Shown in pieces: positions 40,410 to 49,381 of a stretch of DNA of 64,000 nucleotides. Below the pieces are notes generated by a model. It was not told where the DNA came from. It worked only from the letters and a program-made list of their open reading frames with translations, and did no database searches. Origin of the DNA: Cyclobacterium marinum DSM 745 (GTDB taxonomy: Bacteria; Bacteroidota; Bacteroidia; Cytophagales; Cyclobacteriaceae). The position numbers and the translations under genes are program-made. The stretch is taken from NCBI RefSeq assembly GCF_000222485.1, contig NC_015914.1:62001-126000 (forward strand). Direction: 5' to 3'. The number at the start of each line of letters is the position of its first letter. The first letter of the stretch is position 1.

Positions 40410-40419
40410 TGGTACATCT
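40410..40419. repeat. Prophage terminal sequence TGGTACATCT (Mu-left-like end)
   Basis: Inverted match of AGATGTACCA at 4692-4701. Host sequence follows: the reconstructed stop of the adjacent pseudogene is at 40426-40428. Confidence 0.55.
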
Positions 40420-40425
40420 GGATTT

Positions 40426-41369
40426 TTACAAAACACCGTTTACAGCCTGTTTGAACAGTTTTTGCACTTCTTTTTTGGTACTTGTTGTTTTATCCCCCTT
40501 ACACATGCCCAATATTCTGGCTTTCCATATTCTTGGATTACAAGATGAATCTTTGGTTTACCTAGAAAAGATGATTTGTCAATTCCACATCTGATAAAAT
40601 AACTACGGCCCTTTTCAATATTCAACTTAATATCCGTTCGTTCACTAGTCTTTGCACTCAAAGTATAAACCCCATCATTTTTCACTTTAACCATTGCTGG
40701 CTTATCTTTTCTTAGTTCATAGATTGTAGAATCATTGCGTTTTAAATCATAATTCCCTACATAAAAACTAATATATAAAGAGGATGGACTGTAGAAGTAA
40801 AGGGATGCAAAATCATTTTGATTTTTTTCTATCTCGATAACATCAAACTCAAGTAAACCATAATCGATATCCGTTTGGTAGCTGATATTGCTTTGAGAAT
40901 AGTAAAAATGAAGTACACTTAATGCTTTCTTTAATCTATTATCTTCTTGATCAAACCCATAGGCCAATCTGTAACTCTCAGGCTTTTGATATGCGTAATT
41001 ATCCATCCATTGTTTTTTATATAGCAATCTTTTGTAAACATCTATTGACGTCCCACTAAAACTAAATCTTATTTGCCATTGTGGTTTAGATTTAATTATG
41101 ATCACATTGAAATCTGCATAGTTTTTTTTGAGATAATCATAAAGGAAAGTGGCACTTCCAAGCATCATGGTTGATTGGCCTTTACCTTCCCACAGCACAA
41201 TTTCTTTTCGTTTAAATTTTGGCCAATTTAGTAAATGACCAACATCTTGTTCGTTGGCAAAAATGTAATTATTATATTTTTTAAGTTCTTTATCAAAGTA
41301 TTTATTATTTTATCCAAAAGACAATAGAGGTACGAAAAGTAATACTACTATAAATGAAAATCTAGTCAT
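40426..41369 (-). pseudogene. Exported DUF2846-like protein, inactivated
   Basis: Starts at ATG 41369 with a signal peptide (MTRFSFIVVLLFVPLLSFG), then hits an in-frame TAA at 41310-41312 (codon 20); reading continues for about 290 residues in the same frame. Near the 3' end, six A residues (about 40471-40476) appear to lack one base: with it, the frame continues 'EVQKLFKQAVNGVL' and stops at 40426-40428. The C-terminal domain ('MVKVKNDGVYTLSAKTSE', 'GRSYFIRCGI') resembles DUF2846. The prophage end is 6 bp beyond the reconstructed stop. ATGA overlap with the gene upstream. Confidence 0.7.
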
Positions 41370-41566
41370 TTTTTTATTGGTGCAAGAAGTAAATAAAAGA
41401 TCCAGGCAAACCAAGAGATAAAAAGCACCGCAAGAACCCATGCTAGTTTCTCGCTACCTCGCGTTTTACTAGAAAGGCTGATTGAGATAAGTGGAATTAA
41501 CCAAATCAAACCAATTATTAATAAAAAAAACAGGGGAAAAGTATTTGAATCGTCCCTCTTATCTCT
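41366..41566 (-). pseudogene. Small membrane protein remnant (PLDc_N-like)
   Basis: A frame ending at the TGA overlapping the next start reads 'FFLLIIGLIWLIPLISISLS', then 'RGSEKLAWVLAVLFISWFAW' (two transmembrane helices), like the PLDc_N-type small membrane proteins. It has no ATG. A run of eight T residues (about 41523-41530) offers a frameshift that would extend it upstream through 'LIEEIRGTIQILFP', still without a start. Probably decayed. Confidence 0.45.
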
Positions 41567-41632
41567 TCAATTAAAGTGTGTTTGGAATTATAGTAAATTT
41601 AAATATTTAAAATTTATCGTTCAAATCCCCCT

Positions 41633-41680
41633 ACTCTGGTTAAAGTTTAATGAAGCGTAAGTATGATCCCATATAGAAAA
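41633..41680 (+). repeat. Dispersed repeat R1, partial copy 3, with adjacent REP-like pieces
   Basis: ACTCTGGTTAAAGTTTAATGA and GATCCCATATAGA correspond to the first half of R1. Pieces related to the REP-like element at 2735-2815 follow at 41730-41815. The interval 41570-41888 carries no gene otherwise. Confidence 0.45.
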
Positions 41681-41888
41681 ATCCGGACTCTAGCACTAAA
41701 AAAAAATATAGCTACCAACCTCCAGCTAAAGCTAGGGCTATTGATAAAAGTGGAATTCCTCATTCTAAGCATAGACAAAGGTAAACCAACAACAAATTCA
41801 ATAGGAATGGGAATTTTCCAGTAGTACTAAAACTATAATTACCCGTAATCTAAGTGAACCTTTGAGGTTTAACAGAATAATACAGCCC

Positions 41889-43151
41889 ATGAAAAAAATT
41901 ATTTACCTACTCGCACTTATACTTTTTTGTTCCACTCCCCTATATTCCCAAGAATTGAAAGTGGGAGCTGCCCTGCGGGTAATTACGCCTGATCCCCTGA
42001 TTCCCGTTTCCGGGGGAGTGGGAACACCGAGTCCGGCGACGGAGAAAAAGGGAGACCTCTTTGTTCGGGCCATGGTGATGGAGCAAAACGGAGTCAAAGT
42101 AGCCATTGTAGGCATAGACAACTTAGGATGGCCTGCAGTACTTGGCGACCAGTCACGCGCCTTGATCAAAGGAATTCCTCCTGAAAACATCCTTATTGGC
42201 GCCACCCATACCCACAGTGCGCCCGATGCCTATGGTTTTCCCAATGAAAAGGGTGAGGTACTGGCAGATTTTGACTACCTAGAATGGTGTGTCAAGCAGG
42301 TGGCCGACGCGGTAAATGAAGCCATGGAAAACTTGGAGCCTGCTGCATTAAAAATTGCCGTGGGAGAAGCCCAGGGGAAGATTGCCTACAATTATTATGC
42401 ACCGGATCTTTATGACCCTCGTTGTGGCGTCATCCAAGCTTTTGGTACTACAGGAAAGAACAAAGACAAGGCCATAGCCACCTTGGTCAATTACGCCATC
42501 CACCCGGAAGTCATTGGCAATAAAAAAGGCATTTTATCTCCAGATCTTTGTGGTCCCCTGTACGATCGAATAGAAGCCAAAGCAGGAGGTATGGCAATTT
42601 TTATGAATGGTGCCCAGGGAGGCATGGTAACCGCAGACAATAGAAGACCCGAAGGCAAAGAGTCTGGGGATTGGGAAGAGTGTATCAGGATTGGTGAATT
42701 ATTGGCAGACCAAGCCCTGGCGATTGTAGACAAGGCTCCCATGCAAACTGCGCCTGTCTTGTTTACCAGCTCAAAGGAAATCAATCTACCTGTGACTTCT
42801 CCCCTGATGAAAATGCTGATAGACCATTCTGAAATAGGGCTAAAGGTATCCGAGGACTATCTGCTAAAAACAAGGATAAACCTTCTGAACATTGGCTCAG
42901 CCCAAATCCTTACCATTCCTGGAGAGGCGCTGCCGAATATTGGTTATTACTTGAAAAGAAAGATGAAAACCAACCAACCATTTTTATTTGGCCTGACCAA
43001 TGATGCCTTTGGGTACATGCTCACCAAGGTTGATTTCAATAGTTTCAAACGTTATGAATACATCAGCAAAACCAGTCTCGGTGAAGATACTGCAGAGATC
43101 TATATAGAGGAAGCCCTTCAATTGATCGAAAAAAGTCCGGGTGCTGAATAA
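41889..43151 (+). CDS. Neutral/alkaline ceramidase-like secreted hydrolase
   Basis: About 420 residues from ATG 41889, chosen over 41862 because it starts a signal peptide (MKKIIYLLALILFCSTPLYS). 'KVGAALRVITPDPLIPVSGG' and 'ILIGATHTHSAPDAYG' are the N-terminal motifs of the neutral ceramidase family (zinc-binding His pair in THTHSAPD), and 'NYAIHPEVIGN' and 'FMNGAQGG' also fit. At about 420 residues only the catalytic domain is present. Bacterial members act on ceramides or other amide substrates; the real substrate here is unknown. Confidence 0.8.
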   Translation: MKKIIYLLALILFCSTPLYSQELKVGAALRVITPDPLIPVSGGVGTPSPATEKKGDLFVRAMVMEQNGVKVAIVGIDNLGWPAVLGDQSRALIKGIPPENILIGATHTHSAPDAYGFPNEKGEVLADFDYLEWCVKQVADAVNEAMENLEPAALKIAVGEAQGKIAYNYYAPDLYDPRCGVIQAFGTTGKNKDKAIATLVNYAIHPEVIGNKKGILSPDLCGPLYDRIEAKAGGMAIFMNGAQGGMVTADNRRPEGKESGDWEECIRIGELLADQALAIVDKAPMQTAPVLFTSSKEINLPVTSPLMKMLIDHSEIGLKVSEDYLLKTRINLLNIGSAQILTIPGEALPNIGYYLKRKMKTNQPFLFGLTNDAFGYMLTKVDFNSFKRYEYISKTSLGEDTAEIYIEEALQLIEKSPGAE

Positions 43152-43261
43152 GCATTAATAATTCGAATTTGATTTAATATTAAAATAAAAATACCAGCCT
43201 ATTGCTTACAGTAAAGAATCCTGAAAAGTTGCTACCTTTTCTCAATATTTAAATTAATAAC

Positions 43262-44578
43262 ATGAGGGGTAAATCCGGCATATTGAAATGGCTCAAGTAC
43301 TTGTTTTTGGGCGCAATTGTCCTTTTGTTGTTACTGATCCTAGTAAAAATCTCACCGGCCCTATGGAACCGATGGGTAACTTATCCCGGGTTAGAACAGG
43401 CAAGAAATGAGTTATGGCAACAATACAGAAAACCGCCACAACGTATCCCGATGCCCTTGTATCAGGGAGCTGTACATTCCCATACTTTCTGGTCCCACGA
43501 TAGCCGGGGTTTGTTACCTGAGATAATGGATGGGGCAAAAAAAGCCGAACTCCAATTTATTTTTAACTCCGATCACAAGCGGCATCAGCTAGACACCTTT
43601 CCAAGAGGATATCAAGGAATTTACGAAGGCATCATCATTGAATCCGGTACAGAACATAGGTCAGGTTTAATGATTAGCCCATTTGACAGCACTGTAATTG
43701 ACTGGGATAGGACTGAAAATGAGATTATTAAGGAGATTGTGGAAAACGATGGATTGGCGATTTATGTGCATTCGGAAGACGAACACGATTGGGACAATCC
43801 TGATTATCAAGCCATGGAAATTTACAATATCCATACGGACATGAAAGATGAAGAAGGGGTATTCCCCATTCTTCTCAATAGGTTATTGAATCCAAAAAAA
43901 TACACCCATTGGATGTTTAGGGATCTCTATAATGAACAAACAGAAATCCTGGCCAACTGGGACCGACTAAACCAAAACCGTAAGATTGTAGGGGTAGCCG
44001 GAGTTGATGCGCACAACAATCAAAGTTTCAGGGCCAGGCAGCTTGAAGACGAAAAAATAGAATGGGTTGGCCCAAATGCCGACACCTTAGTAATAAGAGA
44101 GCCCAATTGGTTTGACAAACTGCTAATGGGAGAAGAAGATAAATACGGCTGGGCATTTAAATGGGAGTTGGATCCCTATTTCAACTCTTTTAACCATGCC
44201 AATAACTATGTGTACTGCGATACTTTTACCAATGTAAATATTAGGGACCATATTAAATTGGGGCATGTCTTTGTATCCTTTGAAAGCTTGGCAAAAGGTG
44301 AAGGTTTTCAATTTCTTGCGGTGAATGAAAAAGATAGCTTAACAGCCATATTAGGAGATTCAGTAAGTCTGGCTGCTGCTTCTAAGTTGAAGGCCCTTTC
44401 CCCATTTCCTGTAAAATTTCAACTTTACCGGAATGGGCAGTTGATTGAGGAGACGGATGAAAATTATGATTATAAATATAGGATTCGAGACAAAGGAAAC
44501 TACCGGATAGTGGCTAGGCTTGAGCTGAAAAAAGAATGGGTCCCATGGATTTACACCAATCCTATTTATGTATATTGA
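43262..44578 (+). CDS. Membrane-anchored PHP-type metallohydrolase
   Basis: 438 residues. One N-terminal transmembrane helix 'WLKYLFLGAIVLLLLLILVK' (about 10-29). PHP signatures: 'YQGAVHSHTFWSHDS' (first metal-binding HxH), 'FIFNSDHKRHQ', 'LAIYVHSEDEHDW' and 'VGVAGVDAHNN' (late metal ligands). The last ~80 residues form a small beta domain. Probably a periplasm-facing phosphoesterase. 110 bp after the ceramidase gene. Confidence 0.78.
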   Translation: MRGKSGILKWLKYLFLGAIVLLLLLILVKISPALWNRWVTYPGLEQARNELWQQYRKPPQRIPMPLYQGAVHSHTFWSHDSRGLLPEIMDGAKKAELQFIFNSDHKRHQLDTFPRGYQGIYEGIIIESGTEHRSGLMISPFDSTVIDWDRTENEIIKEIVENDGLAIYVHSEDEHDWDNPDYQAMEIYNIHTDMKDEEGVFPILLNRLLNPKKYTHWMFRDLYNEQTEILANWDRLNQNRKIVGVAGVDAHNNQSFRARQLEDEKIEWVGPNADTLVIREPNWFDKLLMGEEDKYGWAFKWELDPYFNSFNHANNYVYCDTFTNVNIRDHIKLGHVFVSFESLAKGEGFQFLAVNEKDSLTAILGDSVSLAAASKLKALSPFPVKFQLYRNGQLIEETDENYDYKYRIRDKGNYRIVARLELKKEWVPWIYTNPIYVY

Positions 44579-44625
44579 AAACTCTATTCATTTGTAAATA
44601 AAATCATCAGGGTAAAAAAATAAAA

Positions 44626-45591
44626 ATGAAGAAGCTATTTATAATTTTATTGATTTTTTCCAGTGTATTGGCATGCAAAACTGCAGAGACAGATCCGGAA
44701 CGCCCTCTCAAAGCACCCAAAGGATACATGAATGAAACGCTCCTCAAAATGGCCTACGGTTTGGGAATGTTAGATCTAATAGATTCTAAGCCCCCTGTAC
44801 CGGATGATTTAGAGGCTATAAAAAATGTTACTTATAAAACCGTAGGTGATGTTGACTTACAATTGGATATCTACAAAAAGAAAGGCTTGGAAGGTCCTGC
44901 ACCTACAATGGTATTTATCCATGGTGGAGCCTGGAAAAAAGGTAAGCGGCAGGATTATTTGCCCTATATGATCGATTACGCCCAAAAAGGTTATGTGACG
45001 GTAACCCTCTCCTATAGGCTATCAGGTGTCGCGAAATTTCCGGCAGCTGCCCAGGATGTCAACTGTGGAATCAAATGGGTTAAGCAACATGCTGCTGAAT
45101 ATGACATTGACCCGGAACGCATGGTGCTGATAGGTGGCTCTGCGGGTGGACACCTATCGCTATTGCTGGGTTATGGAGGGGATGAAACATTATTCAACCA
45201 AGACTGTAAGGAGCTTGGTACAGATAGTAAGGTAAAGGCGATTGTAGATTTTTATGGCCCTGTAGACATCACTACTCCCTATGCCATTACCACAGAGCAA
45301 GTACTTAGTTTTATGGGCGCTACTTATGAAGAAATCCCTGAGATGTACAAACTTGCCTCACCAAGTACCTTTATCAGTACTGATGATCCACCTACATTAA
45401 TTTTCCAAGGAACCATTGATTCCTTGGTTCCTGTCAGCCAATCCGATTCCCTTGCCAGTTGGTTAGATAAGGCCGGTGTAGACCATGATTACCACCGACT
45501 CAAAGGTTGGCCACATACCATGGATGCTGCCAAAAAAGTAAATGAATATGCCCAATTTTATATTGATGCTTTTTTAGAGAAACATTTGTAA
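44626..45591 (+). CDS. Lipoprotein alpha/beta hydrolase (BD-FAE/esterase type)
   Basis: 321 residues with a lipobox (SVLACK, Cys17). 'MVFIHGGAWKKG' (oxyanion hole), 'GGSAGGHLS' with nucleophile Ser172, Asp265 in 'QGTIDSLVP' and His297 in 'GWPHTMD' complete the triad of acetyl-xylan or feruloyl esterase-like enzymes. Surface or periplasmic de-esterification. Forms an apparent operon with the two genes before it. Confidence 0.85.
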   Translation: MKKLFIILLIFSSVLACKTAETDPERPLKAPKGYMNETLLKMAYGLGMLDLIDSKPPVPDDLEAIKNVTYKTVGDVDLQLDIYKKKGLEGPAPTMVFIHGGAWKKGKRQDYLPYMIDYAQKGYVTVTLSYRLSGVAKFPAAAQDVNCGIKWVKQHAAEYDIDPERMVLIGGSAGGHLSLLLGYGGDETLFNQDCKELGTDSKVKAIVDFYGPVDITTPYAITTEQVLSFMGATYEEIPEMYKLASPSTFISTDDPPTLIFQGTIDSLVPVSQSDSLASWLDKAGVDHDYHRLKGWPHTMDAAKKVNEYAQFYIDAFLEKHL

Positions 45592-45730
45592 AATTCTCCT
45601 ATAGCTAAATAAAACCCATTTTTTGAAAACTACAATTAATTAAGATTCCATTGAAAAATTCTACATGACTCCAACAGGTTAACAAAAATATCTATGCAAA
45701 TGCTGATTTTAAAGTTTAATGAATCCGAAA

Positions 45731-45796
45731 ACCCCAGAGGGGTGGCAAATTTGTAGACAGGGGCGTGAGCCCCTGTTGAAACCATTGATTTCAACA
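45731..45796. repeat. Three adjacent hairpins (dispersed intergenic repeat type)
   Basis: ACCCC-AGA-GGGGT (45731-45743), ACAGGGGC-GTGA-GCCCCTGT (45757-45776) and TGTTGAAA-CCATTGA-TTTCAACA (45774-45796) follow one another between convergent genes. The first resembles the CCCC-GGGGTG motifs scattered in many Bacteroidota genomes. Confidence 0.55.
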
Positions 45797-45913
45797 CGAT
45801 TTTGGCGGTATTGTTGCTATTTTTCTGCAACAATAATGACAAAATCTCAAGGAATATTAGATTCAAAACGTTGATTATACATGTTTAAGCATCCCTGTTA
45901 AAACTAAAGAAAA

Positions 45914-45943
45914 GAGGATATACGCACATCTGCATATATCCTC
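45914..45943. terminator. Bidirectional terminator between convergent genes
   Basis: GAGGATATA (45914-45922) and TATATCCTC (45935-45943) form a 9-bp stem with a 12-nt loop; T-rich DNA flanks it on both strands. It separates the esterase gene from the leftward FG-GAP gene. Confidence 0.7.
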
Positions 45944-45968
45944 GTTCTTAATATTTATAAAAAGGGAT

Positions 45969-48077
45969 TTACCGCTTAAAATAAGGGTACTTGGCAGGTC
46001 CTTGCTTCCCCTCCGTAGTCATCGTAGATGTAATATCAAAACTTGATCTTTGCCAATAATAAAACTGTCCTGTTTCTGTACCGACCACAAGATCCGGCAC
46101 ACCATCTTGATTAAAATCAGACACCACAGGGCCATCGGTATGCCCCATCAAGGTTTTGGACAACACCCTACCCATGTATTCCAAAACCAATTTACCATCC
46201 TTCATGCCTTTATTCTTCATCCAGTCTACTGCCGGCTTGGAGGATACGATCAAATCTTCCAGGCCATCACCATCCCAGTCATGGAAGGTTATTTTTAACC
46301 GCCCACTGCTCGACCCTGTACGCTGATTGAGGAAAATGGGTTGACCATCAGGAAAGACAAAATTCCGCTGCGGATGCGTCAATACTAGTTTATCATTAAC
46401 CTTTTTACGGGGATACACTGCCAAATAACCTTCATGGTCCAGCATCACCAAATCATTTAACCCATCTTCATTAAAATCCATAATCAATGGAGATGTTCTC
46501 CAAGGAGCCAGCAACTCATTGTCTGTTTCCGCTACACCCGGCACCCAAGCAGGCCGAAGTGGTTCGCCTTCCCATTCCACGTACAATGGCTGTGGGGCTG
46601 CCAGTTTAGGGGCTTTCTTGCTACCAGTATTTTTAAAAAACACAATATTTCCATTGTGTTCATTGGCCAGAATATCCGGCAAATCATCTTCATCCCAATA
46701 ACCCACATCAATGGTGCTATAGCCCCAAAAAGGTCGCTCAGTATTGGGAAGTGCTTCATCTTGGATCAATCTAATCGGTTCTCCATCAACTTCAAGTAAT
46801 TTGGGAGCATCCCAGACAGGATCTTTTCCACCCAAATTTTTAATAAAGCCTATATTTCCAACTGCATTTCCACTGATAATATCGTCCAATCCATCATCAT
46901 CCCAATCGAAAATCCTAGGAGCTACCAAAGCCCCAAAATCAACGTATTTTGCTTCCTGTTGGATAAACACGGGAGCGGCAAATTGTGGCAATCCATCAAC
47001 CATTTCACCGGTGTTCCTTAGGTAGGAGATTTTCCCGTCTTCATCTCCGGCTAAAATATCCATAAAACCATCTCTGTTCCAATCAATTGCAGTCTGGTGC
47101 ATGGTGGCCCTGGACTCGTATTGTATGGGCAGACCATCCATTTTCAAAGCCCTACCTTGGCCGAACTCATATTCTGTAGCAGAACCGGTATTTTCGAAAT
47201 AAATGATAAAATCATCGTTCCAGTCGATGTCAAAATTTTCATGATTTTTACCAATACTCAAAAAATCATAGTCTCCATCATTGTCAAAATCTGCAAACAT
47301 GGGTTTCATTGATAACCCTTCGGATAAAGGAGATCCATCTGATTTCAAAAGCCTTTGGGGATTTTCATACACAGGATCCTCATTGGTACCGCTGTTTTTC
47401 AGAAACAACACATGGTTTTTTCCATCTGTTACAAAATCTAGCTTTTCTGCCGCTTTGCCCAACTTCCCACGATAAGTTCTGGGTTTGTCCCGTGTGGCTA
47501 CCGCCATCAAATCATACACACCATCCCCATCAAAATCGATAATTTTCCATTCTGTTTTGCAGTTGTGCAGGTAATCATAGCCTTCGTCAGGTAAATGCAC
47601 TTCATTTTCATCCCAAAAGACATTTTGAGGCACATTTTTATAAATCAAAAGCTTTTCTCTAACCCGATCAGGGGTAAGCACGTGCACTCCTTCCCCCACA
47701 TAGGAGGTTTGAAATCTTGAACCATCGTCTCCAAGTCTCCTTCGCTCAAAGGAAACTTTCATCCTTCTTCTAAATACAGGCATTTCTGTATTGCCTGTAA
47801 TATTCTCAAAGTAGAAAATTCCGGATTCCGTATAGCTTCCGGATTCTGAAATCAACAAATCCAGATCTCCATCCCCATCAAAGTCCATGGGCATGGGTAC
47901 GGCTTTAAAACCAGCATCCAGATCTACCAGCAGGCCGGGATTATTGTAGGCAAGCTTGTGGAGCATATCGTCCCTATAGGTACTTGATTCTATTGCCTGC
48001 TGATCTGCTTCACAGGAAAATAGGAAAAGGCTACCTATTGCTAAAATAGGCAGCCGGGTTTTAATGGGTTCAATCAT
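45969..48077 (-). CDS. FG-GAP/VCBS repeat lipoprotein
   Basis: 702 residues with a lipoprotein signal (LAIGSLFLFSCEA). At least nine calcium-binding units of the form 'xDxDGDGxxDL' recur (MDFDGDGDLDLL, IDFDGDGVYDLM, ADFDNDGDYDFL, IDWNRDGFMDIL, FDWDDDGLDDII, MDFNEDGLNDLV, HDWDGDGLEDLI, SDFNQDGVPDLV), forming a beta-propeller. Such proteins bind calcium and usually ligands or polysaccharides at the cell surface; no catalytic residues are evident. Upstream gene 48097 is 19 bp away, so likely co-transcribed. Confidence 0.85.
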   Translation of the reverse strand: MIEPIKTRLPILAIGSLFLFSCEADQQAIESSTYRDDMLHKLAYNNPGLLVDLDAGFKAVPMPMDFDGDGDLDLLISESGSYTESGIFYFENITGNTEMPVFRRRMKVSFERRRLGDDGSRFQTSYVGEGVHVLTPDRVREKLLIYKNVPQNVFWDENEVHLPDEGYDYLHNCKTEWKIIDFDGDGVYDLMAVATRDKPRTYRGKLGKAAEKLDFVTDGKNHVLFLKNSGTNEDPVYENPQRLLKSDGSPLSEGLSMKPMFADFDNDGDYDFLSIGKNHENFDIDWNDDFIIYFENTGSATEYEFGQGRALKMDGLPIQYESRATMHQTAIDWNRDGFMDILAGDEDGKISYLRNTGEMVDGLPQFAAPVFIQQEAKYVDFGALVAPRIFDWDDDGLDDIISGNAVGNIGFIKNLGGKDPVWDAPKLLEVDGEPIRLIQDEALPNTERPFWGYSTIDVGYWDEDDLPDILANEHNGNIVFFKNTGSKKAPKLAAPQPLYVEWEGEPLRPAWVPGVAETDNELLAPWRTSPLIMDFNEDGLNDLVMLDHEGYLAVYPRKKVNDKLVLTHPQRNFVFPDGQPIFLNQRTGSSSGRLKITFHDWDGDGLEDLIVSSKPAVDWMKNKGMKDGKLVLEYMGRVLSKTLMGHTDGPVVSDFNQDGVPDLVVGTETGQFYYWQRSSFDITSTMTTEGKQGPAKYPYFKR

Positions 48078-48096
48078 TATTGTAAAATGTTTATTG

Positions 48097-49200
48097 CTAT
48101 ATTTTAATATAAGTATTGTTTTTGTACATGTACCAAAGGATCAGGTAGAGCAAACCAAAACCACCAAGGGTAGTCAAAGCCCCATAATAGGCACCTGTAT
48201 ATTGTTCTAGTCCGAACATTAGGAAATCTGCAATATCAGGGAAGCTTATCACATGGGAAAGTACATAAGCAGTAATCGCGTTCATTCCAATCACCTTGAA
48301 CATAAAGGCCCATTTATACTTGCCTTTGACATCTATGATCCAGTAAAAAATGGCTAATAAAATAAAACATACCCCTGAGGAGGCCAAGACAAATGAACTG
48401 GTCCATATTTTTTTGACGATAGGATGCCAGATACCCCAAATCATGCCTAAGGCAAGCCCTGCTATTCCGACCAACAAAAGATAAAGAGCTACTTTTTTAC
48501 GTGGCAAGGTGGATTTTATCAGTTCTCCTGCAAATAAACCGGAAAGCGTTGTGGCAATAAAGCCAAAACCTGTTAATACCCAAGTATATTGATAGCCATC
48601 GTCAAAACGCCCCAATACTAGATGGTCAAAATACAAAGCATAATTTTTATCAGGAAGAATCACACTTTGACCAACTCCCGGAACATTGGGAACTGTGAGT
48701 ATCATGGCATAAATGATCAAACAGGCAGCAAACATAATATAGCGCCCATTCCTGCTCAAATAAATAAAAGCCAGACAAGAAAAGAAATAGCCTACAGCAA
48801 TCGCTTGAAGGGTATTGCTAAAGATTTTAAAGGTATTGATATCCAAAGCCAATAAATTCCCTTGCACAATCCAACCCAGAAAAAACAGGATCAAAACCCG
48901 CTTGAAGAGCTTTTTATAAATTTGGGCTTTGCCCGTATTTTCCTGCATTCTTTTGGACAAAGAAAAAGGGATAACGGCCCCCACCATAAATAAGAATAGT
49001 GGCATGATAATATCATAAAAGGTGGATCCAAACCAATCGGGATGACTGAATTGATTGGCCAAAAAACCTGTAAAAGGGGTTTGCCCTCCTTTGTGTAGCA
49101 AGGCAAAGAAACGGTCAGCAAAAATAATAAACAACATATCAAATCCCCTAAGAGCATCTATGGAGAGGATTCTGTTTGGCTTAATGGCTTGTTCAATCAT
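48097..49200 (-). CDS. DUF5009 / heparan-alpha-glucosaminide N-acetyltransferase-like membrane acyltransferase
   Basis: 367 residues with about ten transmembrane helices. 'RILSIDALRGFDMLFIIFAD' at the N-terminus (ALRG motif) and 'YDIIMPLFLFMVGAVIPFSL' are hallmarks of the HGSNAT/DUF5009/YeiB-related acyltransferases that pass acetyl groups across the membrane to sugar amines. Grouping with a sialidase and an FG-GAP protein suggests amino-sugar glycan processing. Confidence 0.8.
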   Translation of the reverse strand: MIEQAIKPNRILSIDALRGFDMLFIIFADRFFALLHKGGQTPFTGFLANQFSHPDWFGSTFYDIIMPLFLFMVGAVIPFSLSKRMQENTGKAQIYKKLFKRVLILFFLGWIVQGNLLALDINTFKIFSNTLQAIAVGYFFSCLAFIYLSRNGRYIMFAACLIIYAMILTVPNVPGVGQSVILPDKNYALYFDHLVLGRFDDGYQYTWVLTGFGFIATTLSGLFAGELIKSTLPRKKVALYLLLVGIAGLALGMIWGIWHPIVKKIWTSSFVLASSGVCFILLAIFYWIIDVKGKYKWAFMFKVIGMNAITAYVLSHVISFPDIADFLMFGLEQYTGAYYGALTTLGGFGLLYLILWYMYKNNTYIKI

Positions 49201-49381
49201 AAAAACTTGGCTTTGGTGGTTAATGGTATCAATAAATCGTTTTCATTCATTTAAAGTGTCCATACACTATAGGTAAATATCCTTACCCTCCGTGTTTGGT
49301 CTATGTGAAATTCAGGAATTAAAACCTAAATAAGTAATTAATTATCTATCAGCAATACAATCGTAGCATCCGAGAAAAAGG

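Larger units (their letters stand above)
4692..40419. mobile_element. Mu-like transposable prophage, about 35.7 kb
   Basis: Defined by a DDE transposase and MuB-like ATPase at one end, gene families of Mu-type heads (gp29/gp30/gp36/gpG/gp37-like) and a full tail and lysis set. Candidate ends are the inverted sequences AGATGTACC (4692-4700) and GGTACATCT (40411-40419); in Mu terms the left end is at 40419 and the right end at 4692. No exact target duplication is visible with these limits. On the right, the host stop codon inferred at 40426-40428 sits just outside. The structural core appears intact. Unlike Mu, late genes are split into two divergent operons and the tail looks non-contractile. 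Confidence 0.9.

Noticed and set aside
4686..40434. AAAAC at 4686-4690 and 40430-40434 as a 5-bp target duplication
   Set aside because: It would leave 1 base outside the terminal motif on the left but 10 on the right and put the host stop codon inside the phage, so it is more likely chance.
45636..45866. 76-residue leftward frame between convergent genes
   Set aside because: It is formed by the three-hairpin repeat; no ribosome-binding context and no protein-like features.
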